A stretch of 64,000 nt of DNA from Tritrichomonas musculus (taxonomy: Eukaryota > Parabasalia > Tritrichomonadida > Tritrichomonadidae). The notes below the pieces were generated by a model. The model did not search any database. It saw nothing but the letters and a program-made list of their open reading frames with translations, and was not told where the DNA came from. Each line of letters opens with the position of its first letter. Within the stretch, counting starts at the first letter, position 1. Below, piece by piece: positions 1 to 11,258 of this stretch. The stretch is taken from positions 1,302,001 to 1,366,000 of the forward strand of contig JAPFFF010000016.1 in NCBI GenBank assembly GCA_039105265.1. Reading direction: 5' to 3'. The translations under genes were made by a program, and so were the position numbers.

Positions 1-83
1 TTTGAAAATTGAAATTGATTACAATAATTTGATTCAATTTTGTTAATATATACGTTTTTATTTTTTTTTTTATAGTTCTACGA

Positions 84-3000
84 ATGCTTTTGTTGTTTAC
101 TATATTGAAGTTGCATACTTCAATGAACCAAATAATAAAAAAAGAAGATACCATTCATGACTCAGGTTCAATCGAAGATTCTGTAACATATGTTTTTGAA
201 AATGGAATTTTAACTATAAAAGGCGAATATTTTATTGGAATTCGTGTTGAAAGTATGCAACCCTGGTTTTCATATAGATCTCAAATCAAAACTTTAATTA
301 TTGAAGAAAACATTACGACCATTGGTGAAAAATCATTTTATAATTTAAATGAGTTAACATCAATTACACTCCCAAAAACAGTTACATATTTTGAACCTTG
401 TGCATTTGGAAATTGCTCAAAATTATCATCAATTATTATACCTGAAGATAATGAAAAATACACAGTTAAGGATGGCGTAGTTTATTCAAAAAACATGGAT
501 ATTATTGTATTTGTTCCTATATTAAGATCAATAGATTATATAATTCCAAAAGAAGTTTATCGTATTGATATTTATGCTTTTTATTTCTGTCAAAACAAAA
601 GTATAACCATTCCAGAAACAATAACGGAAATATCATATTATGCATTTTCTAACAGTTATGGTACGATCTCAATTGATATCCCAAATAGTGTTACTGTAAT
701 TGGAAGCAATGCATTTGATGAATTTCAAACATTAGAAACTGTTTATATTGGAAATGGAGTAACCAAACTTCATGAATATGTTTTTGGTAATTGCAAAAAT
801 TTAAAAACAGTTATATTCAAAGAAAAATGTCAAATTAATTTAATTTCAGAAGGCACATTTTATAATTGCTTAAGTTTATCAACGATTGAAATACCTGATA
901 GCATTACAAGAATATCTAATTTTGCATTTAGCAATTGTAAATCATTAGAAACAATTGATATTCCATCCAATGTGATTAGCATAGGTGAAAGAACATTTAA
1001 AAACTGTTCAAATTTGGCCTCGATAACATTTCATGATGGATTGAATTCAATTGATATTGAAGCATTTAATTTATGTGACAATTTGAAGTTTATTGACTTA
1101 CCAGATACTGTGTCAAATCTTGGAATTTATGCCTTTAGTGATACTGGAGTCATTTCAGTTAGATTTAGTAGAAATTTGACATATATATCATCATATATAT
1201 TTTTTCATTGCTCAGAATTGGTTTCGATCATTATTCCTAACAATATTACAAAAATTTATGATTCAGCATTTAGACAGTGTTCAAGTCTTAAATATGTTTT
1301 TATAGCTGACACAGTTACAGAAATAAATTCATATGCATTTGATACAAATTGTCGTGTAGCCATAGTATTTTATGCAGGAACATATGAACCAATATTAGGC
1401 GATTCACCATTTGATAGCCACTTTAACATTAAAGTGCCTATTGAATACAATAGTAGTAGCTTGGATAAAATTACTGTTAATAAGACTCTTAAATATAATG
1501 AATTAACTGATAAAATAGTTTGGATGTTTGACACTTTAAATTGTGATTTAACCATTTTAGGGTTTGGTGAAATTCCTGATTATTCTTCACCATCAGAAAC
1601 ACCTTGGAGTTCATATATAACATCCATAAAAACCGTTTATATTGATAGTGGAATTACTTCAATTGGAAACAATTCTTTTTCTTCATGCATTAATTTACAA
1701 TCTTTGAAATTTGGCAATTATGTCAAGCGAATTGGATCGTTTGCATTTCACAATTGTGCCAATTTAAGAGGATTGCTTGAATTACCAAAAACTGTTACAT
1801 CAATTGAAGATTCTGCTTTTGCAGGCACAAATTTAGAAAATGTAACTTTTTATGGTGAAAATGAACCAAATTGTCCCAATGCTTTCAATTTGATTGGATC
1901 AAAACCATCTTCTTCATTGATTGCAACTGTCATTGGCAATTATACTGGAACATCGTTATGTGGAATCCAACTAAACAAAGGAAATGATGACGTTTCAAAT
2001 TCAGAAGAATCAATATTACCAACACCAACTTTAATTCCAACACCAGTTCCTATTCCAGAGATTATTTTTGAAATAGATAATTTACCTGAAAATGCAAATG
2101 AAGCCGTTTTTAATGAAAAGTTAAAAGAAACATTTAACTTATATTCTGATTTGAAAGATATGAATTTAATTGCAATTGTTAAATTAGAAAAAATTGAATT
2201 TAATTCCCAATTAAATAAGAATCAGTTTATTAAACCTGTATCTAAATCAACTATTCATTTCAATGGCGGAAATTTGAATCTAATTCTACCAGATTTTGAT
2301 GCTTCTACAGAAATATTCTTAAACGAAGAAGAAAGAACTAATCTTCTAATAAAAGGAAAAGGTGATGTAACACTTTTTGTTCCACAAGATACAAAGAAAA
2401 AGATTCACATTAATAATACTATGATTATTAATGGTGAAATTAACCTAAAAGTATCAAATCAAATCGAATCGTTTGAAGTTGATTCAATCAATTTCGATTC
2501 AAATTCTGTTATTTCAGTTAAAAAAATTAACGAAGGTCAGCAAAAGTTAGATCTAAAGGTTCATAATATTGCTGCCAATTACTACTCTAATGGAATATTG
2601 ATGGATTTCACTATTTTGGATTCAATCACAATATACCAAACTGCTCTTCTGAATTTTCAGAATGTTGATTGCGAAACAGCCAAAATTGAATTGAAAATGA
2701 TAACTTTTTCAGATGCGCAAACAGGCCCATTTTTAAAGGGTGCCTTCAAAAATCCACCAAGTCTAATAAATGTCTCTAAAAACTTGAGCTTTGATGGTTA
2801 TCCAGAAAAAAATGAAGAATATGTTATCGTTTCTGGATCTTTTGATGAAAATAAATGCATCGAGTGGCTTGATAAAGTTGAATTAGGTGATTATGGATTT
2901 AATTCAAAAAATTGTGTTGATAATAATGATCTGCTTGCTAATCAAGAAAACAAAAGAATTGTAATTAAATCTGTTCAAGATCAACCAAAAGATAAAAATA

Positions 3001-3140
3001 AATTGACAAAGACACAAATTATAGGAATTGCTGTTGGATGTGCAGCAGGTGTCATTGTTATTGTGGTCATCATCGTTGTCGTTGTAATCTGCGTGAAAAA
3101 GAAAAGAAATGTTAATAGCTCATGTGAAAATGAACCTTAA
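84..3140 (+). CDS. BspA-like leucine-rich-repeat surface protein, membrane anchored
   Basis: 1018 aa. Two LRR_5 (BspA/TpLRR) arrays, roughly residues 30-440 and 470-640, show the recurrent pattern of a strand, 'AF..C..L' and 'I.IP..V..I'. A Pro/Thr-rich hinge lies near 646-660. A region with no recognised domain follows (660-975). A strongly hydrophobic helix at about 979-1002 and a short basic tail (CVKKKR...) end the protein, so this is a type I layout with the repeats outside the cell. The N-terminus is short and hydrophobic but a weak signal peptide; Met14 is an alternative start. In trichomonads this family is large and implicated in adhesion and immune recognition. No initiator motif is visible just upstream. 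The reading frame is intact. Confidence 0.9.
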   Translation: MLLLFTILKLHTSMNQIIKKEDTIHDSGSIEDSVTYVFENGILTIKGEYFIGIRVESMQPWFSYRSQIKTLIIEENITTIGEKSFYNLNELTSITLPKTVTYFEPCAFGNCSKLSSIIIPEDNEKYTVKDGVVYSKNMDIIVFVPILRSIDYIIPKEVYRIDIYAFYFCQNKSITIPETITEISYYAFSNSYGTISIDIPNSVTVIGSNAFDEFQTLETVYIGNGVTKLHEYVFGNCKNLKTVIFKEKCQINLISEGTFYNCLSLSTIEIPDSITRISNFAFSNCKSLETIDIPSNVISIGERTFKNCSNLASITFHDGLNSIDIEAFNLCDNLKFIDLPDTVSNLGIYAFSDTGVISVRFSRNLTYISSYIFFHCSELVSIIIPNNITKIYDSAFRQCSSLKYVFIADTVTEINSYAFDTNCRVAIVFYAGTYEPILGDSPFDSHFNIKVPIEYNSSSLDKITVNKTLKYNELTDKIVWMFDTLNCDLTILGFGEIPDYSSPSETPWSSYITSIKTVYIDSGITSIGNNSFSSCINLQSLKFGNYVKRIGSFAFHNCANLRGLLELPKTVTSIEDSAFAGTNLENVTFYGENEPNCPNAFNLIGSKPSSSLIATVIGNYTGTSLCGIQLNKGNDDVSNSEESILPTPTLIPTPVPIPEIIFEIDNLPENANEAVFNEKLKETFNLYSDLKDMNLIAIVKLEKIEFNSQLNKNQFIKPVSKSTIHFNGGNLNLILPDFDASTEIFLNEEERTNLLIKGKGDVTLFVPQDTKKKIHINNTMIINGEINLKVSNQIESFEVDSINFDSNSVISVKKINEGQQKLDLKVHNIAANYYSNGILMDFTILDSITIYQTALLNFQNVDCETAKIELKMITFSDAQTGPFLKGAFKNPPSLINVSKNLSFDGYPEKNEEYVIVSGSFDENKCIEWLDKVELGDYGFNSKNCVDNNDLLANQENKRIVIKSVQDQPKDKNKLTKTQIIGIAVGCAAGVIVIVVIIVVVVICVKKKRNVNSSCENEP

Positions 3141-3202
3141 GAGTGGTATTTAGACATTAAAAATGTTTAATATAATTAAACATTTTTATTTATTTAACTT
3201 AT

Positions 3203-3308
3203 TTTTTAATTTATTCATTATATATTGAAAATGGTTATTTATGTACTGATTATTTTTTTTTTTAATTTATACATTATATATTGAAATTGGTCATTTATGT
3301 ACTGATTA
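3203..3308. repeat. imperfect tandem duplication, about 56-bp unit
   Basis: Two adjacent copies of an AT-rich unit containing ATTTATGTACTGATTATTTT lie just after the BspA stop codon, followed by a short third partial copy. The T-run length and a few bases differ. This is probably 3'-flanking slippage, with no coding content. Confidence 0.7.
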
Positions 3309-3610
3309 TTTTTTAATTTATATTTTTAATATTGAAATATCAAAAATGTATAATACTTTATTATCACTATATAATCGTTTTGCATCATCTTTAACAATTA
3401 TAAGAATTATTCTCATTGATTGAATAAATGTTTTCAATATTTTCAATATGCAAATTGAAATAAATTGAAAATTTTTGAATAATACATGGACCGAAAAATG
3501 AAGTTAAACCTTTTCAATAGTTTATTTGAAAAAAATTTTGTAACATAATCACATCTTTATAATATATTATTACATCTTTTTTTATTTTCATTTTTGTTAA
3601 ATTATATATC

Positions 3611-3735
3611 CTACATAGGCTTGTTATTTTGAGAATCGATATCAAAAACGTCACTTTTTTTCCATCTGATACTCGATTATCAGTTTAAAAGTCTGATATC
3701 TAGATATCTAGATTATCGATAATTTTATAAAAAAA
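3611..3735 (+). repeat. dispersed GATATC/ATCGAT-rich repeat, copy A
   Basis: It begins with TAGGCTTGTTATTTTGAGAA followed by clustered ATCGATATC and GATATCTAGATATC palindromes. Similar sequence recurs at 8551-8690, 9385-9562 (reversed) and 58831-58930. It is non-coding and looks like a small interspersed repeat; its class is unknown. The rest of 3310-4000 is AT-rich with nothing else recognised. Confidence 0.6.
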
Positions 3736-4000
3736 ATCGATAATTTTAATTTTATATTCTACATTTTCAATTCAAATATATGAAAAGATTTAAAATTATT
3801 CATTAAATTCATTTAAACAATTTAGGAAAAAGAAACAAAAATTAAACAAAATTATAAAAAAATATACGGATATTCAGGAAATTATATCAAGATAAATTAT
3901 TTTTATAAAACGAAATAAAAACAGACTTTTTGAATTATTTAGATTTAAGCTGATTCAAAAAAAAAATATTCAATTTATTAAATTTCTGGAGGACGTTAAG

Positions 4001-4005
4001 TCATA
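4001..4005 (+). promoter_or_regulatory. initiator (Inr) TCATA
   Basis: TCATA matches the trichomonad initiator TCAYW and lies 5 bases before the ATG at 4010. Short 5' UTRs of this kind are normal in Trichomonas. It supports the chosen start. Confidence 0.6.
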
Positions 4006-4009
4006 ACTA

Positions 4010-4813
4010 ATGGATTATAAAGTAAAAATTGCCTTTTTACTTCATGTAATATCATTTTTGGGACTTTTCTTATTGCTTTTTCGCACTGCAAAAAAATTAA
4101 TTATTATGGAAGAGAATTTTTCACTAAACCAGAAAGATAAAATCACTTTAAGTTTTTTCAATAAGTTTTTAAAATTATTTAATTATTTGTTCAATGAACC
4201 TGCGATGAAAAAAAGTGAAAGAGCTTTATTTTATAAATATTTAGACTTATCTCACGTATATTTTGAGTTTGGTTCAGGCGGAAGTACTTATCAGGCAGCG
4301 AAAAGGAATAAAAAAATATATTCAGTCGAGAGTGATGTTGCTTGGCATCAGAAAATCCAAAGAGATATGAAAAATATATCAATACAAATTAATGAAGCTT
4401 TAGCCAAAAATAACATTAAAATTACTTTTAATCCAGATATAACTTACTTAACAATTGATCTTCATGTTGGAAAAAAAAGATGGGGCTGGCCAGGAAAAGA
4501 TACCAAATACGACGATTGGATCAAATATACAAGAGCTTACGATCATTCAAAATACAAGGCAGATTTGATTCTAATTGATGGAAGATTTAGAGTTGCTTGT
4601 GGTTTGAATGTTTTTAAGCAAATTGATAATAATGTTTTAGTTTATATTCACGATTTTTTTAATCGAAATCAATATCATATACTTCTTAACTATTTTGATG
4701 TTGCTGATAGAGCTGATACTTCAGTCGTTTTGAGGAAAAAAACTAATCCTCCTTATTTGCCTGAGGATTTGCTAAACAAATATGAAAATACTCCTTCTGC
4801 TTTTACTTTATAA
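4010..4813 (+). CDS. membrane-anchored class I methyltransferase-like protein
   Basis: 267 aa. Residues 6-26 form a single N-terminal transmembrane segment (signal anchor, type II topology). The body has a Rossmann-type motif I, YFEFGSGGST (about 84-93), an acidic end of strand 2 (SVES), and a later DLILIDGRFR motif (about 184-193), in the order of SAM-dependent methyltransferases. The substrate cannot be told; a glycan or lipid in the secretory pathway is a guess from the anchor. The start is supported by an initiator at 4001. The stop overlaps TAAA, a trichomonad-type poly(A) signal. It stands alone between a BspA gene and degraded DNA. Confidence 0.7.
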   Translation: MDYKVKIAFLLHVISFLGLFLLLFRTAKKLIIMEENFSLNQKDKITLSFFNKFLKLFNYLFNEPAMKKSERALFYKYLDLSHVYFEFGSGGSTYQAAKRNKKIYSVESDVAWHQKIQRDMKNISIQINEALAKNNIKITFNPDITYLTIDLHVGKKRWGWPGKDTKYDDWIKYTRAYDHSKYKADLILIDGRFRVACGLNVFKQIDNNVLVYIHDFFNRNQYHILLNYFDVADRADTSVVLRKKTNPPYLPEDLLNKYENTPSAFTL

Positions 4814-5218
4814 AATTTTATATTGATTTGATTATAATGATTAAACAACTATGACAATATTTTTCTGAAAAAGTTTCATTGACTATGAAAAAGTTTATTT
4901 ATTTATTTATTTTTTTTTTTCCCCTGGATAAAAAATGAAGAAAAATGAATATTTGGTCAATGATTGAAATAAATATCCAATATGATCCCAAAATTTGAAA
5001 TTATATGCATTTCTCAAATTATTCAAGAATCGAAATTGATTAAAAAAAATAAAATTAATTTCTTTCAATTTTGAGCAACATCCAAATAATTTTGGCCCTA
5101 GTGTTGTTACTGATGAAGGAAGGTTTTTTATTCGATTACCACATTTTTTTTCAATGTCTATTTACATCCATTGAATTTTCATTATATTGAAAACATTTTA
5201 ATACATTTAATTCCAGTA

Positions 5219-6183
5219 ATGTCTATTATAGATGGGGTGCCAAAAGGTTAACCTAAGGTAATTCCTGATAATTGTCCTCATTCACTATTAATGTGTTATG
5301 ATACATTCTTTGCTGAAATTAATATCACACACATAACTCCTAAATCAACTCATCCTTACCGATTCATTATAATTTCGATGTTTCCAAGCAACATAACCCA
5401 TGAAAATAATAATGGCTTCCAGAATGGTTCCAGACAAACGAATCCCTCGGTTATCAGTGAAAGTACATTATTCAATCCATCAAGTTCCCATACAGAAAAT
5501 ATGAACCTTTGAAAGTTCCAGATACAATCATCGCAGATAATGTAGTTTTCAATCCAAGAGAAAACCAAGAAGATTCCATTAACAAATCAAATAAAACTAA
5601 GAACATGTTCAGGTAGAAGATTCCATAGTGATGAAGAATTCATAGAGCAAGTTAAGAAATATTTCAATAAGCTTGCTAACGAAGGTCAATGTATTAAGAT
5701 TCTTATGTTTATTTGATAACATGCCTGAATAAAATTGTGAAAGATGAAGAAGTCAATGAAACAATTGCAGCAGATAAAATGCGTCTTTTGATAGATAATT
5801 GTCAAATGCTGGTTGATTCTTTTGAAAGAAAACTATTGTATGATAGAAAAATCATCAAGACCACATTGGGAACCTCTGGAAATATGTTTTTGGATTAGTA
5901 GTCAGCTTTTTATTATTTGACTTTTTCAAACAATGGGGATTAAGATTCCAATCTTTTTTTAAAAAAATAGTTAGTAAAATCCATGTACCTTGTTGAAATT
6001 TCTTTTGAAAGGAGGTTCATGAATTCTTGACCTATTTTCAGAGCGGTAAATTTCCCAATGCCTCTACCAGACTTTCCTAAGAAAGTTGAACCAGCTCCAC
6101 AAAAAGTTCTCCAAGTTCCACAATTTGGATTAAAAGCTAATCCATTTGAAATTTCTGAAGAAGAAGTTGTCAATGCTGCAAAG
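5219..6183 (+). pseudogene. degraded coding remnants, family not recognised
   Basis: Several short coding-like stretches lie on the plus strand in different frames. They have ordinary amino-acid composition, including a Ser/Asn-rich segment (about 5290-5510), a charged helical segment (about 5620-5700), another helical segment (5713-5898) and a Pro-rich segment (about 6058-6180). Together they look like the remains of one or more genes with several breaks. I do not recognise the family and cannot say whether it was a host gene or part of a mobile element. Between 4814 and 5218 I see only AT-rich DNA. Confidence 0.4.
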
Positions 6184-6259
6184 TTTTTTTTTAATAATTT
6201 GTTTTGGTTTGTAAGAAAATAGTCCTAATTATATTAATGATTATTATAAATTTATTGAA

Positions 6260-7130
6260 TCATTTGATAGGGGGTATCAGAAAATCCAGAATAATATCAT
6301 GATTTTTGGACAATGGCACGAAAAATAATTGTCCTGCAAGAATTGGCTCTCCTTTTAAACAATGTTTCATTCTAAGTTTCCATTCATAGTATAATGAATG
6401 CCCTTGTACAACAGTAAAAAGCTCATTTGATATATTTTTCCAATTTTTCATTATTTCATTTTTCACTTCAACTTCCCCAGTTTCTCCTTTTGTTAATATA
6501 TTATTACGCTTAATAAATCCAAAATAGCCTTCTACAACACCATTTAGAGCGGGGCTGCAAGCAACTGTATGAATTACTGCAATTTTCAGATCTTCAATTG
6601 TTTCTTCTACTACATGAGTGCAATGAATTGGACAATTGTCCTCAAAGAAGATAATTTCGGTATCTTTATTACCTATGTATCTTCTTATAAAATCAACTGC
6701 ACTTCTCAAAAAGTCAGCATAATTATCATTGTTTGCTGAATTACTATAAAATTTATAAAGAACGACAAAACCAGGCAAAACCAAAGCAATTACAGTCATT
6801 TTAATTTTATCAAGTGGGCAATTAGCAAGAGGAGTAAGTCCCCAATATGCTCTTCCATATTTTCTTCCAATTTGCTGTGTTAAAGTTGCCTCATCGATGA
6901 AACCTAATAAGACATTATCATTATTAATAATATCTTCAATTAATTGGGCCCATGCTACTCGATAAATTCTTAATCCTACAATTTCTATGAGGAGGTGCAA
7001 AAGAGCAATTTTTAACAGAAAAATCAAGATTTTTTAAATATCTTTGAACATTTCTAGTATGAATATGCTAACCTTTTTTATGGTTTGGGCAAAACTGAGA
7101 ATTTAAATAAATTTGCATATGATTTAGCTG
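6260..7130 (-). mobile_element. Tc1/mariner-type (IS630 superfamily) transposase remnant
   Basis: The 255-codon minus-strand frame carries a DDE_3 catalytic core: the first Asp in GFIDEATL, the second in FFEDNCPIH and the third acidic residue in VVEGYFGFIK. Upstream, in another frame, is a helix-turn-helix-like stretch (HTRNVQRYLKNL at about 7040-7075), so a frameshift near 6975-7000 separates the DNA-binding and catalytic parts. The open frame starts with TTG, not ATG, consistent with a dead copy. I could not find convincing terminal inverted repeats between 6180 and 7260. Full-length mariner transposases are about 340 aa. Expected origin: an old cut-and-paste DNA transposon. Confidence 0.8.
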
Positions 7131-7149
7131 ATAGAGCTGTTCGAAATTT

Positions 7150-8550
7150 TATTCTAATGATTTTTGACTAATATAAATAATATATAAATAGAGCTAATAT
7201 AGCATATTATAGTAATATATGTTTTATATCATAAAACCGCTCGTATATCGAAAAAATGATGTGATTATTTGAAAACTTAATTGTTCAATTTCTCAAAATT
7301 GAATGATTGAAAAACAAGATAAATATATCCTTTTAATATAATAATATTAATTAAATATAATATTCATAAAATTAATAATATACATTATATCAAACCTTGA
7401 TTATTATTGTTCAGTGACTAAGATATTATCATAATTCAAAATCAAATAAACTATTGAAAATTTTAAAGTAAGTTATAGAATTCATTTTAAAATTTTAAAT
7501 GCTCATATATCAATTCTTGATTTTATCATAATAACAAAAACGATCATTATAATGCAAATGTATGTTTTTATGAATATAAAATTAAAAATTGATAAAAATT
7601 GCTGATGAAATATCGAGTTTACATTTGAATTACGTTTATAATAAGTTTAAATTTATTAAAAATCTTGATTTTTATCCTTTAAAAAACAAAACTAGAAAAA
7701 AGTAGTAGTGTATTTTTAAATCTTATTAAATATATCATGCATTTGATGAATTTTTATTTTTAAATCTTGGGTAGATAAGGAATTTTCGGATGAAACTCAC
7801 GTCACTTTAATCTTCATCAGTCAGTGATCAAAATATATTTTTTTGGGATTTTTTCGCTGCATTCTTTGCATTGATTGGTAAAAAAAACTCACTATTTTTT
7901 GAATTTTCTCAAAAAAAATCACTATTTTTTAAAAAATTTTCAAAAAATTCACAATTTTTATTTTTTTATTTAAAAAAAAAAACGAAATGCGAAGTGAAAA
8001 AAGTGGAAAATTTTATCTCAAAATTTAACCTTATTTCAATATTTGTTAGTAAGAAAAATATAAAATTCTGAAAAATATCAAATATTTTTCTCAAAACAAA
8101 TAGAAAAATATTTAGAAATATTGAATAAAGTTGATAATTTTACTTAAAAAGTTTATATTTAATTTATTTCTAAAATTATAATTGAGTGGTTTACATTATT
8201 TTTATATGCTTGCCCATTTTTTTTGGGCAAGAAAATTAGAGTAAGTAATAGGATTTTTTTATCGTAATGTTATTTTCAATGCAAAAATTGTATTTTAATC
8301 TTAATAAAAAACAATTTTCTGAGTTAGAAAATATAAATTGAATATATTACAGAAAAATTGAATAATATAACTTATTATTAAAATCTTATTTTATTTCTTT
8401 GTATGTTTGAAATTTTTTTAAAAATATATAAATTCAAAAATATTATTGCTTTATAATATTTGGAAAACAATTTTTTATAGTAAACGAAATAACAAATATA
8501 AAACAGCAATGATTTTATTTTAAACTGGAAATCTTTGTGCAAGATATGTG
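7150..8550. other. gene-poor AT-rich DNA
   Basis: Nothing recognisable. The open frames here (7871-8071 and 8378-8671) are Lys/Phe/Ile-rich translations of A/T runs without domain signal. Confidence 0.6.
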
Positions 8551-8690
8551 TAGGCTTGTTAAGTCTCGATTTTCGATATCGATAATTGATCCATTTTTCT
8601 GATATCAATTTCAAATCAAAAAAATTATCTCTGATATCAATAATGAATAAAGATAAAAGATCGATTATCAATTGAAAATTTTTTAACGTA
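8551..8690 (+). repeat. dispersed GATATC/ATCGAT-rich repeat, copy B
   Basis: It starts TAGGCTTGTTAAGTCTCGAT, followed by TTCGATATCGATAATTGAT and further GATATCAAT and ATCGATTATCAATT blocks. It is related to copies at 3611, 9385-9562 and 58831. Confidence 0.6.
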
Positions 8691-8801
8691 TCAAAATTTT
8701 TAAACTTTTTTAAATAATTACTTCACATATCCGTTATAAAAGTTTATAAAAGCTGATTCTTTTACATAATAAGTTAGAGTATATTTATTTTATGTAGCCT
8801 T

Positions 8802-8855
8802 TACTTTTATCACATCACAAATTCTTTAACGTAACTTTTTAACGTTTATATTCTT
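8802..8855 (+). repeat. short shared sequence with paired ACGTAAC/AACGTT boxes, copy 1
   Basis: CACATCACA is followed by TAACGTAACTTTTTAACGTT. An ungapped relative lies at 62093-62147. No gene follows either copy, so it is either a dispersed repeat fragment or a promoter relic; ACGTAAC and AACGTT resemble Myb-type cores. Confidence 0.45.
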
Positions 8856-9384
8856 TAATCCCTATTTTTGCTGTTGTATTTGCATGTTTTTTGGCAAAAA
8901 TATCAAGTTTTCAAATTAAATTTTATAAAAAAATCAATGAACAGATAAAATTTATATAATCGCTTTTTAGTATTGGTTTTATATGTTAAAAGGAAATTAA
9001 AAGTTTATAAAACAATATTATAATAGTAAATAATCTAGAAATCTTGAGTAATGTGAATTGGTTTGCTCACAGAGTGATTATATGATTTTTATAAAATGGT
9101 CAATCATTTCACCTTTACAAAAAATGATTTTTAAAAATTGCATTTTACTTTTACAAAAATGATTTTATAAAATAATTTAATTGCTATTTTATTTATTCAC
9201 AAAAAATTATTTAGTATATTATCTTTTTTCAGAGATATGATTATTTAATGTATTCAATATTTTCAATAAAAAATACATTGTACAAACCTTGTATTTTTTC
9301 TATCGTTCTTTGTAGAACAATGTTGGTACAAAAAGTGAAGTCTAATTTTATGCCATTAAAATACTGTTTTTAATGTTTTTTTTC
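8856..9384. other. AT-rich DNA without recognised features
   Basis: No coding, RNA or repeat signal seen. Confidence 0.6.
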
Positions 9385-9562
9385 AGGTATTAATTTCGAT
9401 TAATCAAGATTCGATATCAAAAGAATATTTTTTTTTTTTTATCACATTTCATACTTGATAATCGAATTCATCAATAAAAATATCCAATCGATAGCATTTT
9501 ATTATCGATTATCCGTGTTAAAAAAGTGTCAAACCTGATAATTGATATCAGAATAACAAGCC
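9385..9562 (-). repeat. dispersed GATATC/ATCGAT-rich repeat, copy C (reverse)
   Basis: Reading the minus strand, it begins GGCTTGTTATTCTGATATCA, then ATCGATAATAAAATGC and other ATCGATT blocks, ending near a second GATATCGAATC. The best-preserved start is shared with copy A. 9563-9999 is AT-rich with nothing recognised. Confidence 0.6.
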
Positions 9563-9999
9563 ATGATATGTGCTTTTCTTTTTTTGAAAAATATGAAGAA
9601 AAAAATGAATAATTTTTAAAAATATGAAATAAGCGTGTTCATCATAATATATAAATAATTTTTTTTCTAAATTACGAATTAAATGAATGATATAATCAAA
9701 GTTTTTATTTTTCGGTTTCATAATCAATTTTTTTTATTTGAATTAATTGGGCAAATTAATGAATTTATACAGCCAAGATATAAATATATTTAAAATAATA
9801 ACCTGCAGATAAAGAAATTTGATACTCACAAAAAATAAAAGTTGTTTATCTGTAGAAGATAAGATTATCAATATAATTAATTACAGTTTATATAATTCTT
9901 TTTAAGAAAATGGTATTGATATTTATACTTTTTTATTTATTTTCTTTTCAAAAGACTGATAATGAGTAATAATAAATAATAAAAACGATTTTATTTTAA

Positions 10000-10368
10000 T
10001 TAGATTAAAAGGCAACATGAGTCTTTCGGAACTATAACTATTGGTGATTCGAATCTTTCAAAAGATTTAATTGTTGGTGCAATGAGATCCTCGTTTCTAA
10101 GCCTAAACCCTGCAATCGTGGCAATAGTATATTCATTTTTGGGTCTATTTGTTTCATTTACTATTTGAAGGAATTGACCAACAGTCGTTGTGTCTGGAAC
10201 AACAGCTTGAATGGCGTCTTCAGTTTTTGCTCTACAACAAGAAAAGAGTGAAGGACAGCAGCCAGCTTCTTGATAAACGCAAAATCGAACTGAAACCAAA
10301 CCAGGAGTTGAATTAAGGTTTGGTTGTTCTAGTAATGGTTGTGTTTGTTCGATTGTTTGAAGTTCCAT
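10000..10368 (-). CDS. small CAAX-box protein with probable ubiquitin-like (beta-grasp) fold, paralogue 1
   Basis: 122 aa. After a Gln/Pro-rich N-terminus comes VSVRFCVYQ (strand 1), a Cys-rich hairpin loop, a strand ending VVPDTTTVGQFLQIV (strand plus helix), then IAGFRLRNEDLIAPTIKSF and SPIVIVPK, the order expected of a ubiquitin fold. The C-terminus is SCCLLI: CLLI is a CAAX box, so prenylation at Cys119 and membrane attachment are expected. This resembles UBL3/MUB proteins, which are prenylated ubiquitin-fold proteins ending in a CC-AAX motif. The fold is inferred by eye, not by alignment. It is divergent with the plus-strand paralogue (about 180-220 bp between starts). Confidence 0.65.
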   Translation of the reverse strand: MELQTIEQTQPLLEQPNLNSTPGLVSVRFCVYQEAGCCPSLFSCCRAKTEDAIQAVVPDTTTVGQFLQIVNETNRPKNEYTIATIAGFRLRNEDLIAPTIKSFERFESPIVIVPKDSCCLLI

Positions 10369-10387
10369 TAAATTTTTAATCTAATAA

Positions 10388-10395
10388 AGCCGTTT
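10388..10395 (-). promoter_or_regulatory. AAACGGCT promoter element
   Basis: On the minus strand AAACGGCT sits 20 bases before the start codon. The same octamer lies at almost the same distance (18 bases) before the third paralogue (11648-11655). The AACGG core resembles a Myb site. Confidence 0.45.
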
Positions 10396-10592
10396 ATCGT
10401 TTATTAAAAAAAAAAATAATTTTGGCCTTAAATTGAGAAAAAATTTCACTTTTGAATATGATTCGTTTTATTCAATAATTAAGTGTTTTCTATTAAAAAG
10501 TAAATTTTCTATCAGGAAACGTTTTAAAATTTACTGTCTATCACATGCATAAATCAAGGGTTGGCGCTTCAGGATTCGCAGAAAATCAGCAA

Positions 10593-10958
10593 ATGGAGCC
10601 ACTCTTATATCCTCCAAACCAAAATGTAAATGTGCCTGATGGCTATGTTTCAGTTCGTTTTACCTGCTCTACAAGCGAAACAACAACTTCTTGCTGTTCT
10701 TCAGAAGAAACAAAATATTATCATCAACATCAAATAATTTTACCTGAGAATACGACAGTTGATCAATTTTTGATGATTGCTGCAAGAAAAGTTAATTCAA
10801 GTGAGCCTTTTAGCGGTTGCAGGGTGCGTGGAATTTATAAACTTAGGCCAAACGATCCTATTGGACCAACAGTCAAATCTTATCAATATTTTGAATCACC
10901 AGTTTTTTCACTTGATGGAAGTTATGTTCCAGCGAAAAGTTGTTGCCTATTAGTATGA
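10593..10958 (+). CDS. small CAAX-box protein with probable ubiquitin-like fold, paralogue 2
   Basis: 121 aa from Met at 10593, or 137 aa from an in-frame ATG at 10545. I prefer 10593 because MEPLLYPP then lines up with the MELQ/MEPQ starts of the other two; TCACA, an initiator match, overlaps the upstream ATG. The core is shared: YVSVRFTC, a Ser/Thr/Cys-rich loop longer than in the paralogues, IILPENTTVDQFLMI, IYKLRPNDPIGPTVKSY, SPVFSLDG. It ends SCCLLV, giving CAAX box CLLV with a second Cys just before it. It is the most divergent of the three and lacks the AAACGGCT element. Confidence 0.65.
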   Translation: MEPLLYPPNQNVNVPDGYVSVRFTCSTSETTTSCCSSEETKYYHQHQIILPENTTVDQFLMIAARKVNSSEPFSGCRVRGIYKLRPNDPIGPTVKSYQYFESPVFSLDGSYVPAKSCCLLV

Positions 10959-11258
10959 TTTAATCCAAGTCTGTTCAAATTATTTTACTCTGGAGCTATT
11001 TTAATTATTGATAATAATGCCAATAAAATATTTTTTTTTTCAAAATTTGTGCTTTATATATACTATTTTTATTCTTTGTATATTGTTCTTGAGATTAAGC
11101 TTTGAAATTATTTTTGTATCATATCGTTAAAAATCTAAAAATATGAAATTTTAATAATGAAATACAGATTTGCTTTATTAATCTATCGTGATAATGATTT
11201 CTTTAGAGAAGATTAGATGAATAATAATATAATAAAAACCTAAATGATTTTATTATAG

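Noticed and set aside
5219-6183. Assigning the broken coding debris to a large virus-like or Polinton element
   Set aside because: No polymerase, integrase, protease or capsid motif could be recognised, so no family is claimed.
6260-7027. Intact transposase gene starting at 7027
   Set aside because: The start is TTG and the DNA-binding part lies in another frame upstream, so the copy is dead.
7871-8671. Short open frames rich in Lys, Phe and Ile
   Set aside because: They translate A/T runs, lack domain signal and are flanked by dispersed repeats.
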